Source of the DNA: Bacillota bacterium | GTDB taxonomy: Bacteria; Bacillota; Clostridia; Christensenellales; Aristaeellaceae | Assembly: GCA_023421395.1 (NCBI GenBank) | Contig: JAEZTL010000001.1 | Span: forward strand, 1-64,000 | Direction of reading: 5' to 3' | Length of the DNA stretch: 64,000 bases | Shown: piece after piece, positions 38,998 through 46,800 of the stretch | Numbering within the stretch: position 1 is the first letter of the stretch | How the letters are laid out: every line of letters starts with the position of its first letter | Notes under the pieces: model-generated | What the model saw: the letters and a program-made list of their open reading frames with translations, nothing else | Databases searched by the model: none | What the model was told of the DNA's origin: nothing | Position numbers and translations under genes: made by a program

Positions 38998-40446
38998 ATG
39001 GGCAAGAAGGACAAGCAGCAGGAATTCGTCGCGCATATTACGCCGCGTGACGAGGATTTTTCGCAGTGGTATACCGACGTCATCCTGAAGACCGACTTGG
39101 TGGATTATGCGCCGGTGCGCGGCTGCATGGTCATCAAGCCCTACGGCTACGGCATCTGGGAGCTGATTCAGCAGGAGATGGACCGCCGCTTCAAGGAGTC
39201 CGGCCACAAAAACGTCTACTTCCCGATGCTGATCCCGGAGAGCCTGCTCCGCAAGGAGGCCGAGCACGTGGAGGGCTTCGCGCCGGAGGTGGCATGGGTC
39301 ACCCAGGGCGGCTCGGAAGTGCTCCAGGAGAAGCTGGTCATCCGGCCCACGTCCGAGACGCTGTTCTGCGCCATGTACGCCAAGTGGGTGCAGTCCTGGC
39401 GTGATCTGCCGATGCGCTACAACCAGTGGTGTTCCGTGCTCCGCTGGGAAAAGAGCACCCGTCCGTTCCTGCGCACCAGCGAGTTTTTGTGGCAGGAGGG
39501 CCATACCATCCATGCCACCGCCGAGGAGGCGCAGGAGGAAACCCTCCAGATGCTGGAAATCTACCGCGAATTTGCGGAAAATGTGCTGGCGCTGCCCACC
39601 TACGTGGGCCAGAAGTCCGACAAGGAGAAGTTCGCCGGCGCCCGCGCCACCTATTCGATGGAGGCCATGATGCAGGACGGCAAGGCGCTGCAGGCGGGCA
39701 CCTCCCATAACTTCGGGACCAACTTTGCCGAGGCGTTCGGGATTCAGTATCTCAGCAAGGATGGCCAGCTGGAGTATGTGCATGAAACCAGCTGGGGTAC
39801 TTCCACCCGCATGATCGGCGCGATCATCATGACCCACGGCGATGAGCGCGGCCTCCGGCTGCCGCCCCGCGTGGCGCCGATCCAGGTGGTCATCCTGCCC
39901 ATCGCGCAGCACAAGGAGGGCGTGCTGGACAGGGCGAAGGCGCTCGCGGAGGCGCTGAAAAAGGCCGGCATCCGCGTCGAGCTGGACGACCGGGACACCT
40001 ATTCCGCGGGCTGGAAGTTCAACGAGTGGGAAATGAAGGGCGTGCCGGTGCGGCTTGAGCTGGGCCCCCGCGATATCGAAAACGGCGTGGCCACCGTGAT
40101 GCGCCGCGATACGCTGGAGAAGTCTACGCTGCCGCTTGACGGCATTGAGGACGCGCTCAAGGCGCTGCTGGACGACATTCACGCGACGCTCTACCGCCAG
40201 GCGGACGAGTTCCGCAAGGCCCGCACCTACACCGCCGTCGATATGGATTCGCTGACCCGCGGCGTGCAGGATGGCTTCGTCAAGGCGGCCTGGTGCGGTG
40301 AGCGCGCCTGTGAGGATAAGATCAAGGAGATGACCGGCGCCACCGCCCGCAACATGCCCTTTGACCAGAGCGGCATGCCGTCGGATGCGTGCGTCTTATG
40401 CGGCAAGCCCGCGAAGAAGCTGATGTACTTCGCCAAGGCGTACTAA
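38998..40446 (+). CDS. proS: Prolyl-tRNA synthetase, archaeal/eukaryote type
   Basis: 482-residue class II synthetase of the short ProS group. Motif regions include KNVYFPMLIPESLLRKEAEHVEGF, IRPTSETLFCAMYAKWV (motif 2 zone), LRTSEFLWQEGHTIHAT and TSHNFGTNFAEAFGIQY. A C-terminal anticodon-binding domain and a final zinc-like domain with cysteines (ACEDKIKEM..., CVLCGKPAKKLMYFAKAY) follow. It lacks the large editing insertion of the bacterial-type enzyme, matching the adjacent ybaK. ATGs at 38995 and 38998 both follow AAGGGGG; 38998 has the better spacing. Confidence 0.92.
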   Translation: MGKKDKQQEFVAHITPRDEDFSQWYTDVILKTDLVDYAPVRGCMVIKPYGYGIWELIQQEMDRRFKESGHKNVYFPMLIPESLLRKEAEHVEGFAPEVAWVTQGGSEVLQEKLVIRPTSETLFCAMYAKWVQSWRDLPMRYNQWCSVLRWEKSTRPFLRTSEFLWQEGHTIHATAEEAQEETLQMLEIYREFAENVLALPTYVGQKSDKEKFAGARATYSMEAMMQDGKALQAGTSHNFGTNFAEAFGIQYLSKDGQLEYVHETSWGTSTRMIGAIIMTHGDERGLRLPPRVAPIQVVILPIAQHKEGVLDRAKALAEALKKAGIRVELDDRDTYSAGWKFNEWEMKGVPVRLELGPRDIENGVATVMRRDTLEKSTLPLDGIEDALKALLDDIHATLYRQADEFRKARTYTAVDMDSLTRGVQDGFVKAAWCGERACEDKIKEMTGATARNMPFDQSGMPSDACVLCGKPAKKLMYFAKAY

Positions 40447-40466
40447 ACCGGGTTTTGGGGTCATAT

Positions 40467-40495
40467 AACTCCCGTACGATTGTATGGGAGTTTTC
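40467..40495 (+). terminator. Terminator of proS that contains the next gene's SD
   Basis: AACTCCCGTAC and GTATGGGAGTT form an 11-bp stem (one G-U) with a 4-nt loop, followed by TTTCTT. The Shine-Dalgarno GGGAG of the small gene starting at 40498 is part of the 3' arm. Confidence 0.75.
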
Positions 40496-40497
40496 TT

Positions 40498-40860
40498 ATG
40501 AAAAAATATCCGCTGTTTCTGATCCTGATGCTGGTGGCCTGCTGGGTGCCCCACCTCGGCGTCTTTGAGGCGGAGGACAAGATGCTGCTGGCGCGCACCA
40601 TCTCCGCCATGGCGGAGGCGGAGCCGGAAGAGGTGGCGCGGATGATCGGCGAGGTGGCGATGAACCGCATGCGCGATCCGCGCTTTCCGGACGATCTGCG
40701 ATCGGTGCTGGACGACTTTCGCCAGTTTCGTCGGGCTTCCACCGCGTCGGCGCGATCCGTGCATCTGGCGGAAACGGTGCTTCGGGGCGAGCGCCTGCTG
40801 CCGGACGACGTATGTTTTTTTGAAAAGCGCCCGGGTGGGTACGCGTTTTACGGCGGTTGA
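40498..40860 (+). CDS. Small secreted SleB/CwlJ-like (Hydrolase_2-related) protein
   Basis: 120-residue protein with an N-terminal signal or anchor (KKYPLFLILMLVACWVPHLG) and a reduced domain resembling the Hydrolase_2 cell-wall hydrolase: LLARTISAMAEAEPEEVARMIGEVAMNRMRDPRFPDDL parallels the SleB region that holds the catalytic Glu, but the canonical Y-A-E-A-R-G-E is altered to A-M-A-E-A-E-P. The ending FFEKRPGGYAFYGG resembles the family terminus. It may be an inactive or minimal relative. The ATG at 40498 is 8 nt after GGGAG, which lies inside the proS terminator, so expression probably needs read-through or an unseen promoter. Confidence 0.55.
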   Translation: MKKYPLFLILMLVACWVPHLGVFEAEDKMLLARTISAMAEAEPEEVARMIGEVAMNRMRDPRFPDDLRSVLDDFRQFRRASTASARSVHLAETVLRGERLLPDDVCFFEKRPGGYAFYGG

Positions 40861-40869
40861 CAGGCGTGG

Positions 40870-40875
40870 TATAAT
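40870..40875 (+). promoter_or_regulatory. Possible -10 box ahead of murJ
   Basis: TATAAT preceded by GTGG, 36 bp before the murJ start. No good -35 lies 16-18 bp upstream, so it is at best a weak promoter. Confidence 0.35.
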
Positions 40876-40911
40876 GGATCGGATTACAGCCTGAACGAAG
40901 AGGGTATGGCG

Positions 40912-42450
40912 GTGCACGAAAAACACGACCGGACATTTCAGACCACACTCTATGTAACGCTCATCATCTTCGCGAGCAAGGCCGTCGGCTTCGCCCGGGA
41001 AATCATCCGCGCGAATTTCTTCGGCGCAGGGGTGGTCAGCGACGCCTATGTCGCCGCATACAGCCTTTTTTATATTCCAATCATGCTGCTGACCTCCATG
41101 ATAACCTCCACGATGGTGCCGCTGTACATCGACGCCCGCGCCGGCGGCGGGCTCAAGCAGGCCAACCGCTTTGCCTCCAATGCCATCAACATGTTCGCGC
41201 TCATTTCGGTGGCGCTGAGCGGGCTGATGCTGATCTTTGCCCGGCCGCTGACGCACCTGATCTACCTTGGGTACGACCAGGCCCGTCTCGACATGGCCGT
41301 GCACCTGAACGGCATCATGATGCCCTCGATGGTGTTCGTGGTCACGTCCATCATGCTCGCGTCGGTGCTCAATGCGACGCACCACTTCATCGCCGCGCAG
41401 CTCACCGGGTTTGCCCTCAGCTTCGGCATGATCGTTTCGACAGTCTGGTTTTCCCCGCGGTACGGCATTGACGCGCTTGCATGGGGCGTATTCGGCGCGG
41501 GAATCCTGCAGATGCTGATCCTGTTTCCCGCGCTGAGGAAGGATTTCCGGTACCGTGTGATCCTCCGGCCGCGCGACGCGCGCTTCCGGAGAATGCTCGT
41601 GCTGGGCGGACCGGCCCTTATGTCCATGGCGCTCACCGAAGCCAGCCATCTGGTGGATCAGATGATCGGCTCGGGCCTCAACGCGGGCGACGTATCCTCG
41701 CTGGACTACGCCTTCCGGCTCATCTCCGTGATCACCGGCGTGATCGGGGTGCCCATCACGACGGTCATGTTTTCGCGCATGAGCGAGCGGTCTTCCGCCC
41801 GGGACAAAAAGGGCATCATCGCCATCGTGAAGCAATCCATTGAGGTGCTGGTGATGGTGCTCCTGCCCATCATTGCCATCGGAGGCGTGCTTTCAGACGA
41901 CATCATCCGCGCGGCCTATACCCGCGGGGCCTTCGGAGAGAAAGCCATGGTCGTCACCAGCGGCGTGTTCCTGTCCTATCTTCTGGGCGTGGTCAGCTTC
42001 TGCGTGTCGGACCTTCTGAACCGCGCGTTCCACTCAATGCAGAAAACGCGGCTGACCATGTGGGTTTCGCTGACCGTAATGTCATCAAACGCCGTGATCA
42101 GCGTCATCCTGTCCCGCATGATCGGCGTCAACGGCCTGGCGCTGGGCACTGTGATTTCGAGCTTCATGGGCACGGCGATCCTGCTGGTGCTGCTCCGGCA
42201 GCGGTTGGGCAGGCTGGGCCTGAGGGAAGTTATCCGGGAGATCGCAAAGATCGCCGCCGGCTCGGCCGCCGCGCTGGCGGTCACGCTTTTGATGCGCAAT
42301 TTCATGAGCGGGCGCAACGACACGCTGCAGGTGGTGCTTCGGCTCTTCTCGGCGGGCGGCGCGGGAATCCTGGTGTACCTGGCCGTGCTGAAGCTCACGC
42401 GGGCGCGGCAGATCGACTTTCTGAAACTGATGATACGGAGGAAGCGATGA
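40912..42450 (+). CDS. murJ: Lipid II flippase MurJ
   Basis: 512-residue polytopic protein of the MviN/MurJ family with about 14 membrane helices. Typical sections are FASKAVGFAREIIRANFFGAG at the first helix, SDAYVAAYSLFYIPIMLL, LDYAFRLISVITGVIGVPITTVMFSRMSE and LLNRAFHSMQKTRLTMWVSL. MurJ moves lipid-linked peptidoglycan precursor across the membrane. The GTG at 40912 has GAAGAGGG 7 bp upstream; the in-frame ATG at 40906 nearly abuts it. Its end overlaps the HAD gene (ATGA). Confidence 0.88.
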   Translation: MHEKHDRTFQTTLYVTLIIFASKAVGFAREIIRANFFGAGVVSDAYVAAYSLFYIPIMLLTSMITSTMVPLYIDARAGGGLKQANRFASNAINMFALISVALSGLMLIFARPLTHLIYLGYDQARLDMAVHLNGIMMPSMVFVVTSIMLASVLNATHHFIAAQLTGFALSFGMIVSTVWFSPRYGIDALAWGVFGAGILQMLILFPALRKDFRYRVILRPRDARFRRMLVLGGPALMSMALTEASHLVDQMIGSGLNAGDVSSLDYAFRLISVITGVIGVPITTVMFSRMSERSSARDKKGIIAIVKQSIEVLVMVLLPIIAIGGVLSDDIIRAAYTRGAFGEKAMVVTSGVFLSYLLGVVSFCVSDLLNRAFHSMQKTRLTMWVSLTVMSSNAVISVILSRMIGVNGLALGTVISSFMGTAILLVLLRQRLGRLGLREVIREIAKIAAGSAAALAVTLLMRNFMSGRNDTLQVVLRLFSAGGAGILVYLAVLKLTRARQIDFLKLMIRRKR

Positions 42451-43124
42451 GATACAAAGGCATTTTCATCGACGCGGACGACACCCTGTTCGACTTTAAG
42501 CGGGGAGAGCGCATCGCGGCCGGGCGGGTACTGGAGCACCTGGGGATTTTAGAGGGCGGTTCGCTGGAAGCGTATCACGAGATCAACGCGGCGCTGTGGC
42601 GGGATCTGGAGAAGGGCCTGACCACCCAGGCGGAGCTGAAGGTCCGGCGGTTTGAGCTGCTCATGGAGCGCTACGGCGTCTCCGGAGACCCCGCCGAGGC
42701 GGCGGAATTCTATATGGACGCGCTGTCGGAGCAGTCTATCCTGCTGCCCGGCGCGCTGGAGGCGGTGGAAAGAATCGCGGAGAAGCTGCCGGTGTCCATC
42801 GTCACCAATGGCATCTCCCGCGTGCAGCGAGGCCGGATGGGCCGCTCGCCGCTCAGGCACCTGATCAAAGGGTTTGTGATCTCCGAGGAGATCGGCATCG
42901 CCAAGCCGGACCCACGGGTGCTGGAGATCGCGCTGAAGGACCTGGGCGTCGACCCGGGCGACGCGCTCATGACGGGCGACGGCCTGGCGGACATGCGCTG
43001 CGCGAGAAATGCGGGTGTGGACGGCTGCTGGCTCAACCCGGACGGAAAAACGCTGCCGGAGGACACGAAACCCCGCTATGAAATCCGGGATATTTCGCTG
43101 CTGCCGGACATCGCGCTGCAATAA
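42447..43124 (+). CDS. HAD-superfamily nucleotidase, YjjG-like
   Basis: 225-residue HAD hydrolase: FIDADDTLFDFKRGERIAAG (motif I, D-x-D), VSIVTNGISRVQRGRM (motif II), ISEEIGIAKPDPRVLEIAL (motif III Lys) and GDALMTGDGLADMRCARNAG (motif IV, with one Asp rather than the usual pair). Closest in style to YjjG 5'-nucleotidases that remove non-canonical pyrimidine nucleotides. It is coupled to murJ and ends before a strong terminator. Confidence 0.82.
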   Translation: MRYKGIFIDADDTLFDFKRGERIAAGRVLEHLGILEGGSLEAYHEINAALWRDLEKGLTTQAELKVRRFELLMERYGVSGDPAEAAEFYMDALSEQSILLPGALEAVERIAEKLPVSIVTNGISRVQRGRMGRSPLRHLIKGFVISEEIGIAKPDPRVLEIALKDLGVDPGDALMTGDGLADMRCARNAGVDGCWLNPDGKTLPEDTKPRYEIRDISLLPDIALQ

Positions 43125-43147
43125 AGGCCCGCTCGGCGAATCCAAAC

Positions 43148-43183
43148 AAAGCCAGGCCGCGTTCTTCACGCGGCCTGGCTTTT
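43148..43183. terminator. Bidirectional rho-independent terminator
   Basis: AAAGCCAGGCCGCG and CGCGGCCTGGCTTT form a 14-bp stem with a 7-nt loop and A/T flanks on both sides, placed between convergent genes ending at 43124 and 43190. Confidence 0.85.
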
Positions 43184-43189
43184 GGCGGC

Positions 43190-44398
43190 TTATGTCTTAT
43201 TGGCCCAGGCCCTGAACTTCTCCATAGCCTCCTGGATGGACGGCGGCGGCATCCTCCGGGCGATGCGTGCGTAGGAAACCCTGCCGGGTTCCGCCATTTC
43301 GTAGAGGCGGCTGGCGATGTTTTGGGCGTTGTCCAGATTCCGGTATTCGCGTTGGGAGCGAGAGATCTCCTTCAGGCGCTTGCCGTCGTCCGCCAAGAGG
43401 GCCTGAATGATCGCGGGCGCGGAAGCGGGATTTTCACAGAGCGCAGCCAAATTGTGTGTGGTCATGACCGCGGGGTTGTCCGCCTCCTGCCCGGGCAGGC
43501 TCCCGGTGATCAGGATGGGCACGTTCATCACCACGGCTTCCATCAGGGTATTGGGGCTGCCCCGGGCGATGACAAGGTCGCTGTTCACCATCAGATCCTG
43601 CATCGCCTCCACGAAGCCGTGAACCACCACGCGGCCCCGATACTTGGACAGCAGGCATTCCTCCAGCGTCTTTTTCACCTTGGCGTTCCGGCCGGTGACG
43701 ATGTCCAGCGTGCAATCCACGTTTTGGAGCAGCTGCAGGGCGAAGCTCTTGAGATTTCCGGTTCCCTCGCCGCCGGACATCAGAAGGCACCGGAGGGGCT
43801 TTCCCGTCTGGTACTCCGGGTGCTCGTGGGTGCGGGCATAGTCGCAGAAGCGGGCGCGGGTGGGGAAGCCGATGGTCGTGAGCTTTTCCGGCGGCATGCC
43901 GTGGAGCTTTACCGAGGTCTCATAGGCTTCGGGCGTGGGGCAGATGGTCAGCGTGGCGCGAGGGTCGCACCAGGACTTGTGGATGTTGATGATGTCCGCC
44001 TGCAGCCCCACGAAGGGCACGTCCAGCTTGTGCCGGGCCAGAATGGTCAGCACGCTGCCGTTGAAGAACGGATGCACCGTCAGGATCAGGTCTGGCGCGA
44101 AGGCGCGCAGGCGACGGATGAAGCGCTGATAGATCATTGCCGCGAACAACTCTTCCATGGGGTTGTAGGTAGAGCGGTTGGACAGCTGAAAGAACCAGTC
44201 GTAGAGCGTCTTGGCATTCTGGGTGATGGGTCCGTACATCTTGGAGGCGCTGACGCCCGCCTTGCCGATCAGCTCAAAGCCGTCGATCACCTGGCATTCC
44301 ACGTCCGGATACTTCGCCAGCTGCTCCGTAATCGCTTCGCAAATGCTCTTGTGTCCGTGACCGGTGTAGTTGGAGCTGAGGATCATGATCCTTCTCAC
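43190..44398 (-). CDS. MGDG synthase/UgtP-like glycolipid glycosyltransferase
   Basis: 402-residue GT28-type glycosyltransferase. The N-terminal MILSSNYTGHGHKSICEAITEQL is the MGDG-synthase N-domain (diacylglycerol side); the C-terminal half binds UDP-sugar with LRCLLMSGGEGTGNLKSFALQLL and DLVIARGSPNTLMEAVVMNVPIL. Such enzymes make glucosyl- or galactosyl-diacylglycerol, anchors for lipoteichoic acid. The GTG at 44398 follows GGAGG by 10 bp; the ATG at 44386 is an alternative. It lies 28 bp after the NagD-like gene. Confidence 0.82.
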   Translation of the reverse strand: MRRIMILSSNYTGHGHKSICEAITEQLAKYPDVECQVIDGFELIGKAGVSASKMYGPITQNAKTLYDWFFQLSNRSTYNPMEELFAAMIYQRFIRRLRAFAPDLILTVHPFFNGSVLTILARHKLDVPFVGLQADIINIHKSWCDPRATLTICPTPEAYETSVKLHGMPPEKLTTIGFPTRARFCDYARTHEHPEYQTGKPLRCLLMSGGEGTGNLKSFALQLLQNVDCTLDIVTGRNAKVKKTLEECLLSKYRGRVVVHGFVEAMQDLMVNSDLVIARGSPNTLMEAVVMNVPILITGSLPGQEADNPAVMTTHNLAALCENPASAPAIIQALLADDGKRLKEISRSQREYRNLDNAQNIASRLYEMAEPGRVSYARIARRMPPPSIQEAMEKFRAWANKT

Positions 44399-44426
44399 AA
44401 AAGACCGACCTCCGATATGCGTATTG

Positions 44427-45200
44427 TCAACCGGGGATGTCGCCCACGCCGTCCAGTACAAAGGAAGGGCGATAGGGGTAAAGCGAGATCGTCTCGCGGG
44501 TGGTGACGCCGGAGAGCACCAATACCGTCTCCATCTGCGCCTCAATACCAGCCACGATGTCGGTGTCCATCCGGTCGCCGACGATGACGGTGTCCGCCGA
44601 GTGGATGCCCAGGCGCTTCTGCGCGGTGCGCATCATCAGCGGATTGGGCTTTCCGATGAAGTAGGCCTGCTTTCCGGTGGCCATCTCAATGGGGGACACC
44701 AGCGCGCGGGTGGCCGGCGCGATGCCCGATTCCACCGGACCGGTTAGGTCCGGGTTGGTACCGATGAGCTTGGCGCCTTTTAAAACCAGCTGGACCGCCT
44801 TCAAAATCTTGTCGTAGTTGTAGTTGAAGGTCTCGCCCACCACCACGTAATCCGGATTCACGTCATTCATGGTGAAGCCCGCGTCGTAGAGCGCAGTGAT
44901 CAGACCGGGCTCGCCGATTACATAGGCGCTGCCCTCCGGGCACTGAGAGGCCAGGAAGTTGGCCGTGGCCAGCGCACTGGTGTAGAAGTGGCTCACATCC
45001 ACACGCAGGCCCATGCGCAGCAGCTTCTGCTGCAGTTCCCGGGGCGACCGTTCCGAGGAATTGGTCAGGAACAGGTAGTTTTTGTGGTTTTCTTCCAGCC
45101 AGTCGAGAAATTTCTTCACGCCCGGCAGCAGCATGTTGCCGTGGTAGATGACGCCGTCCATGTCGCAGATAAAACCCTGCTTCGCGCGGAGGCTTTCCAT
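44427..45200 (-). CDS. HAD-IIA family sugar-phosphate phosphatase, NagD-like
   Basis: 257-residue HAD-IIA hydrolase: GFICDMDGVIYHGNMLLPG (motif I), YLFLTNSSERSPRELQQKL (motif II), GKPNPLMMRTAQKRLG (motif III Lys) and VIVGDRMDTDIVAGIEAQM (motif IV), with the C2A cap in between. Family members dephosphorylate nucleoside monophosphates or sugar phosphates. It leads a two-gene unit with the glycolipid glycosyltransferase. Confidence 0.85.
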   Translation of the reverse strand: MESLRAKQGFICDMDGVIYHGNMLLPGVKKFLDWLEENHKNYLFLTNSSERSPRELQQKLLRMGLRVDVSHFYTSALATANFLASQCPEGSAYVIGEPGLITALYDAGFTMNDVNPDYVVVGETFNYNYDKILKAVQLVLKGAKLIGTNPDLTGPVESGIAPATRALVSPIEMATGKQAYFIGKPNPLMMRTAQKRLGIHSADTVIVGDRMDTDIVAGIEAQMETVLVLSGVTTRETISLYPYRPSFVLDGVGDIPG

Positions 45201-45255
45201 GTACTCACATCCCGATCATTCGTTGTGCTTTCGCCCCAATTGTAAATCACACTTC

Positions 45256-45284
45256 ATTATAGCGTATTTTTCCCGGTTTGAAAA
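45256..45284 (-). promoter_or_regulatory. Sigma-A promoter of the nagD-like/glycosyltransferase operon
   Basis: On the minus strand TTTTCA (45279-45284), 17-bp spacer, TATAAT (45256-45261), 56 bp before the start codon. Confidence 0.65.
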
Positions 45285-45312
45285 GAGAAACACGCCCGTG
45301 TGAACATCAAAT

Positions 45313-45322
45313 CTGGTATAAT
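45313..45322 (+). promoter_or_regulatory. Extended -10 promoter for the glycosylase gene
   Basis: TGGTATAAT gives a TG-n extended -10 with TATAAT at 45317-45322, 22 bp before the GTG start. There is no clear -35. Confidence 0.5.
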
Positions 45323-45343
45323 ACTGTCCGAGGGAGGTGCGCC

Positions 45344-45838
45344 GTGAACGAACGGAAGTTTTCCTTTGAGCCCATATGGTCGGAGGACGCGAGGCTCCTG
45401 ATCCTGGGCACCATGCCCAGCGAGGCTTCTCTTGCGCAGGGCTTCTACTATGCGCACCCTCGAAACGCCTTCTGGCCGCTAATGTTTGAGCTGCTGGGCG
45501 AGGCGTATTCCGCGGATGTCAACGACAAAAAGCGGCTCCTCATCCGGAACCGGATCGCGCTGTGGGATGTGGCGCACTCCTGCGTGCGCCCGGGCTCTTT
45601 GGACAGCGCCATCCGCGAAGCCGCGCCCAACGACATCCCGGGGCTGATTCAAAGGTGCCCGGGAATCCAAAAGGTGCTTTTGAACGGAACCACCGCGCGG
45701 GCGCTGTTTTTCCGGCTTTTGCCGCCGCAGGATGTGGAATGCGCGCTCGTTCCTTCCACCAGCCCCGCCAACACCCTCGCCTACGAAAAAAAACGCGCGG
45801 CCTGGGCCGCGCACATTCCCCCAAAGGAGGGGCCATGA
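45344..45838 (+). CDS. DNA-deoxyinosine glycosylase (UDG family 6)
   Basis: 164-residue base-excision enzyme of the hypoxanthine-DNA glycosylase family. LLILGTMPSEASLAQGFYYAHPRNAFWPLM is the strongly conserved active-site stretch (read as LLILGTMPS near residue 20 and YYAHPRNAFWP near 36), with NRIALWDVAHSCVRPGSLD and LVPSTSPAN (terminal S-T-S-P motif). It removes deaminated adenine from DNA. The GTG at 45344 has GAGGGAGG 6 bp upstream. Its stop overlaps the next gene. Confidence 0.85.
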   Translation: MNERKFSFEPIWSEDARLLILGTMPSEASLAQGFYYAHPRNAFWPLMFELLGEAYSADVNDKKRLLIRNRIALWDVAHSCVRPGSLDSAIREAAPNDIPGLIQRCPGIQKVLLNGTTARALFFRLLPPQDVECALVPSTSPANTLAYEKKRAAWAAHIPPKEGP

Positions 45839-46800
45839 AGAATCGATCCGTGGAGAAAAAGGCCGCGCCGCGCTCAAAAGGCGGAAAGCGCGCGGCCGTC
45901 AAAGGGCTGTTTTTGGATGAAAGGAACGCGCTTCGCCGCTGGGCCCGGCTCCTCGTGGCGCTCGCCGCGATCCTCGCCGCCGCGTGGGGGGTGCCTCAGG
46001 GGATGACCTGGCTTTTCGGGCGGCTGTTTACCGCCTGGGGCGTGACGGCCGACACCGTGGCCCGCGCGCCCGGCTGGACGCAGGCGCTTTACGGCGGCTG
46101 GGTGTACGTGAACGGCTTTTTGCAGGGCGCGGCGATCGCGCTGGCGGCCGTCCTTTCCGGCCGCGCGCTGGGCGTGCCCGTGAAGATCGGAAAAGGCCTT
46201 GTTTCAGGGCTTCTCCTGGGGCTGGCGGCGGCGCTGGCAATGCCGGGGCTTTTTCTGCTCCTGGATGTGATGCGCTTTGGCCGCGCGCTGACAAGCCCCG
46301 TCCTAACCGCGCTGACGCCGATGCTGATGATGTACGTCCTCCTGCAGGCGCTGGGCGCGGCGCTGGCTACGGACCTCGTCGGCGGGATTCTCTCCGGCTG
46401 GCACAGGCGCTGGGCGTTGGCGGGTTGCGCGGCGTTTTACGCGCTGCTCTTTGGCCGATGGACACCCATCGCGCTTATAAACGGCGCGCTGTTCGGGGTG
46501 TTTCTGTGGCTTGCGCGCGAAAAAAAGGGCGGGATCGCGCCCGCCCTGGGATTTCTTGCGATTTTCTCGTTTTTGACGGTGACGGTTTTGGGCGTGCCGC
46601 CCTGGCAGCAGGGCGCGCTCTATGAGTTCTACCCGGTTTCGAAGCCCTGGCTGACCGGCGGGGACGCCGGCCCGTGGGCGGGACTTTTCATGACCGCGGT
46701 GTTGGTACTCCTCACCTTGGCGCGGGCGCTTCCCAATCGAAAAACGACAGCTGACGCGCCTCTGCGCCCTGCCATACCCCGGCCAGCTGGGAAAAGTTGA
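45835..46800 (+). CDS. Unknown polytopic membrane protein
   Basis: 321-residue protein with a basic N-terminus (about 30 residues rich in Lys and Arg) and about eight membrane helices. The section ALINGALFGVFLWLA followed by a short loop and another helix recalls the last helices of CPBP-type intramembrane proteases, but the E-E-x-x-x-R and His motifs are absent, so no function is assigned. ATGA overlap with the glycosylase gene and AAAGGAGGGG upstream support the start. Its last 89 bp overlap, on the opposite strand, the 3' end of the DprA-like gene. Confidence 0.6.
   Translation: MKNRSVEKKAAPRSKGGKRAAVKGLFLDERNALRRWARLLVALAAILAAAWGVPQGMTWLFGRLFTAWGVTADTVARAPGWTQALYGGWVYVNGFLQGAAIALAAVLSGRALGVPVKIGKGLVSGLLLGLAAALAMPGLFLLLDVMRFGRALTSPVLTALTPMLMMYVLLQALGAALATDLVGGILSGWHRRWALAGCAAFYALLFGRWTPIALINGALFGVFLWLAREKKGGIAPALGFLAIFSFLTVTVLGVPPWQQGALYEFYPVSKPWLTGGDAGPWAGLFMTAVLVLLTLARALPNRKTTADAPLRPAIPRPAGKS

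Noticed and set aside
40859..40875. TTGACA and TATAAT close together ahead of murJ
   Set aside because: The spacer is only 7 bp, so they cannot form one sigma-A promoter; TTGACA arises from the stop region of the previous gene.
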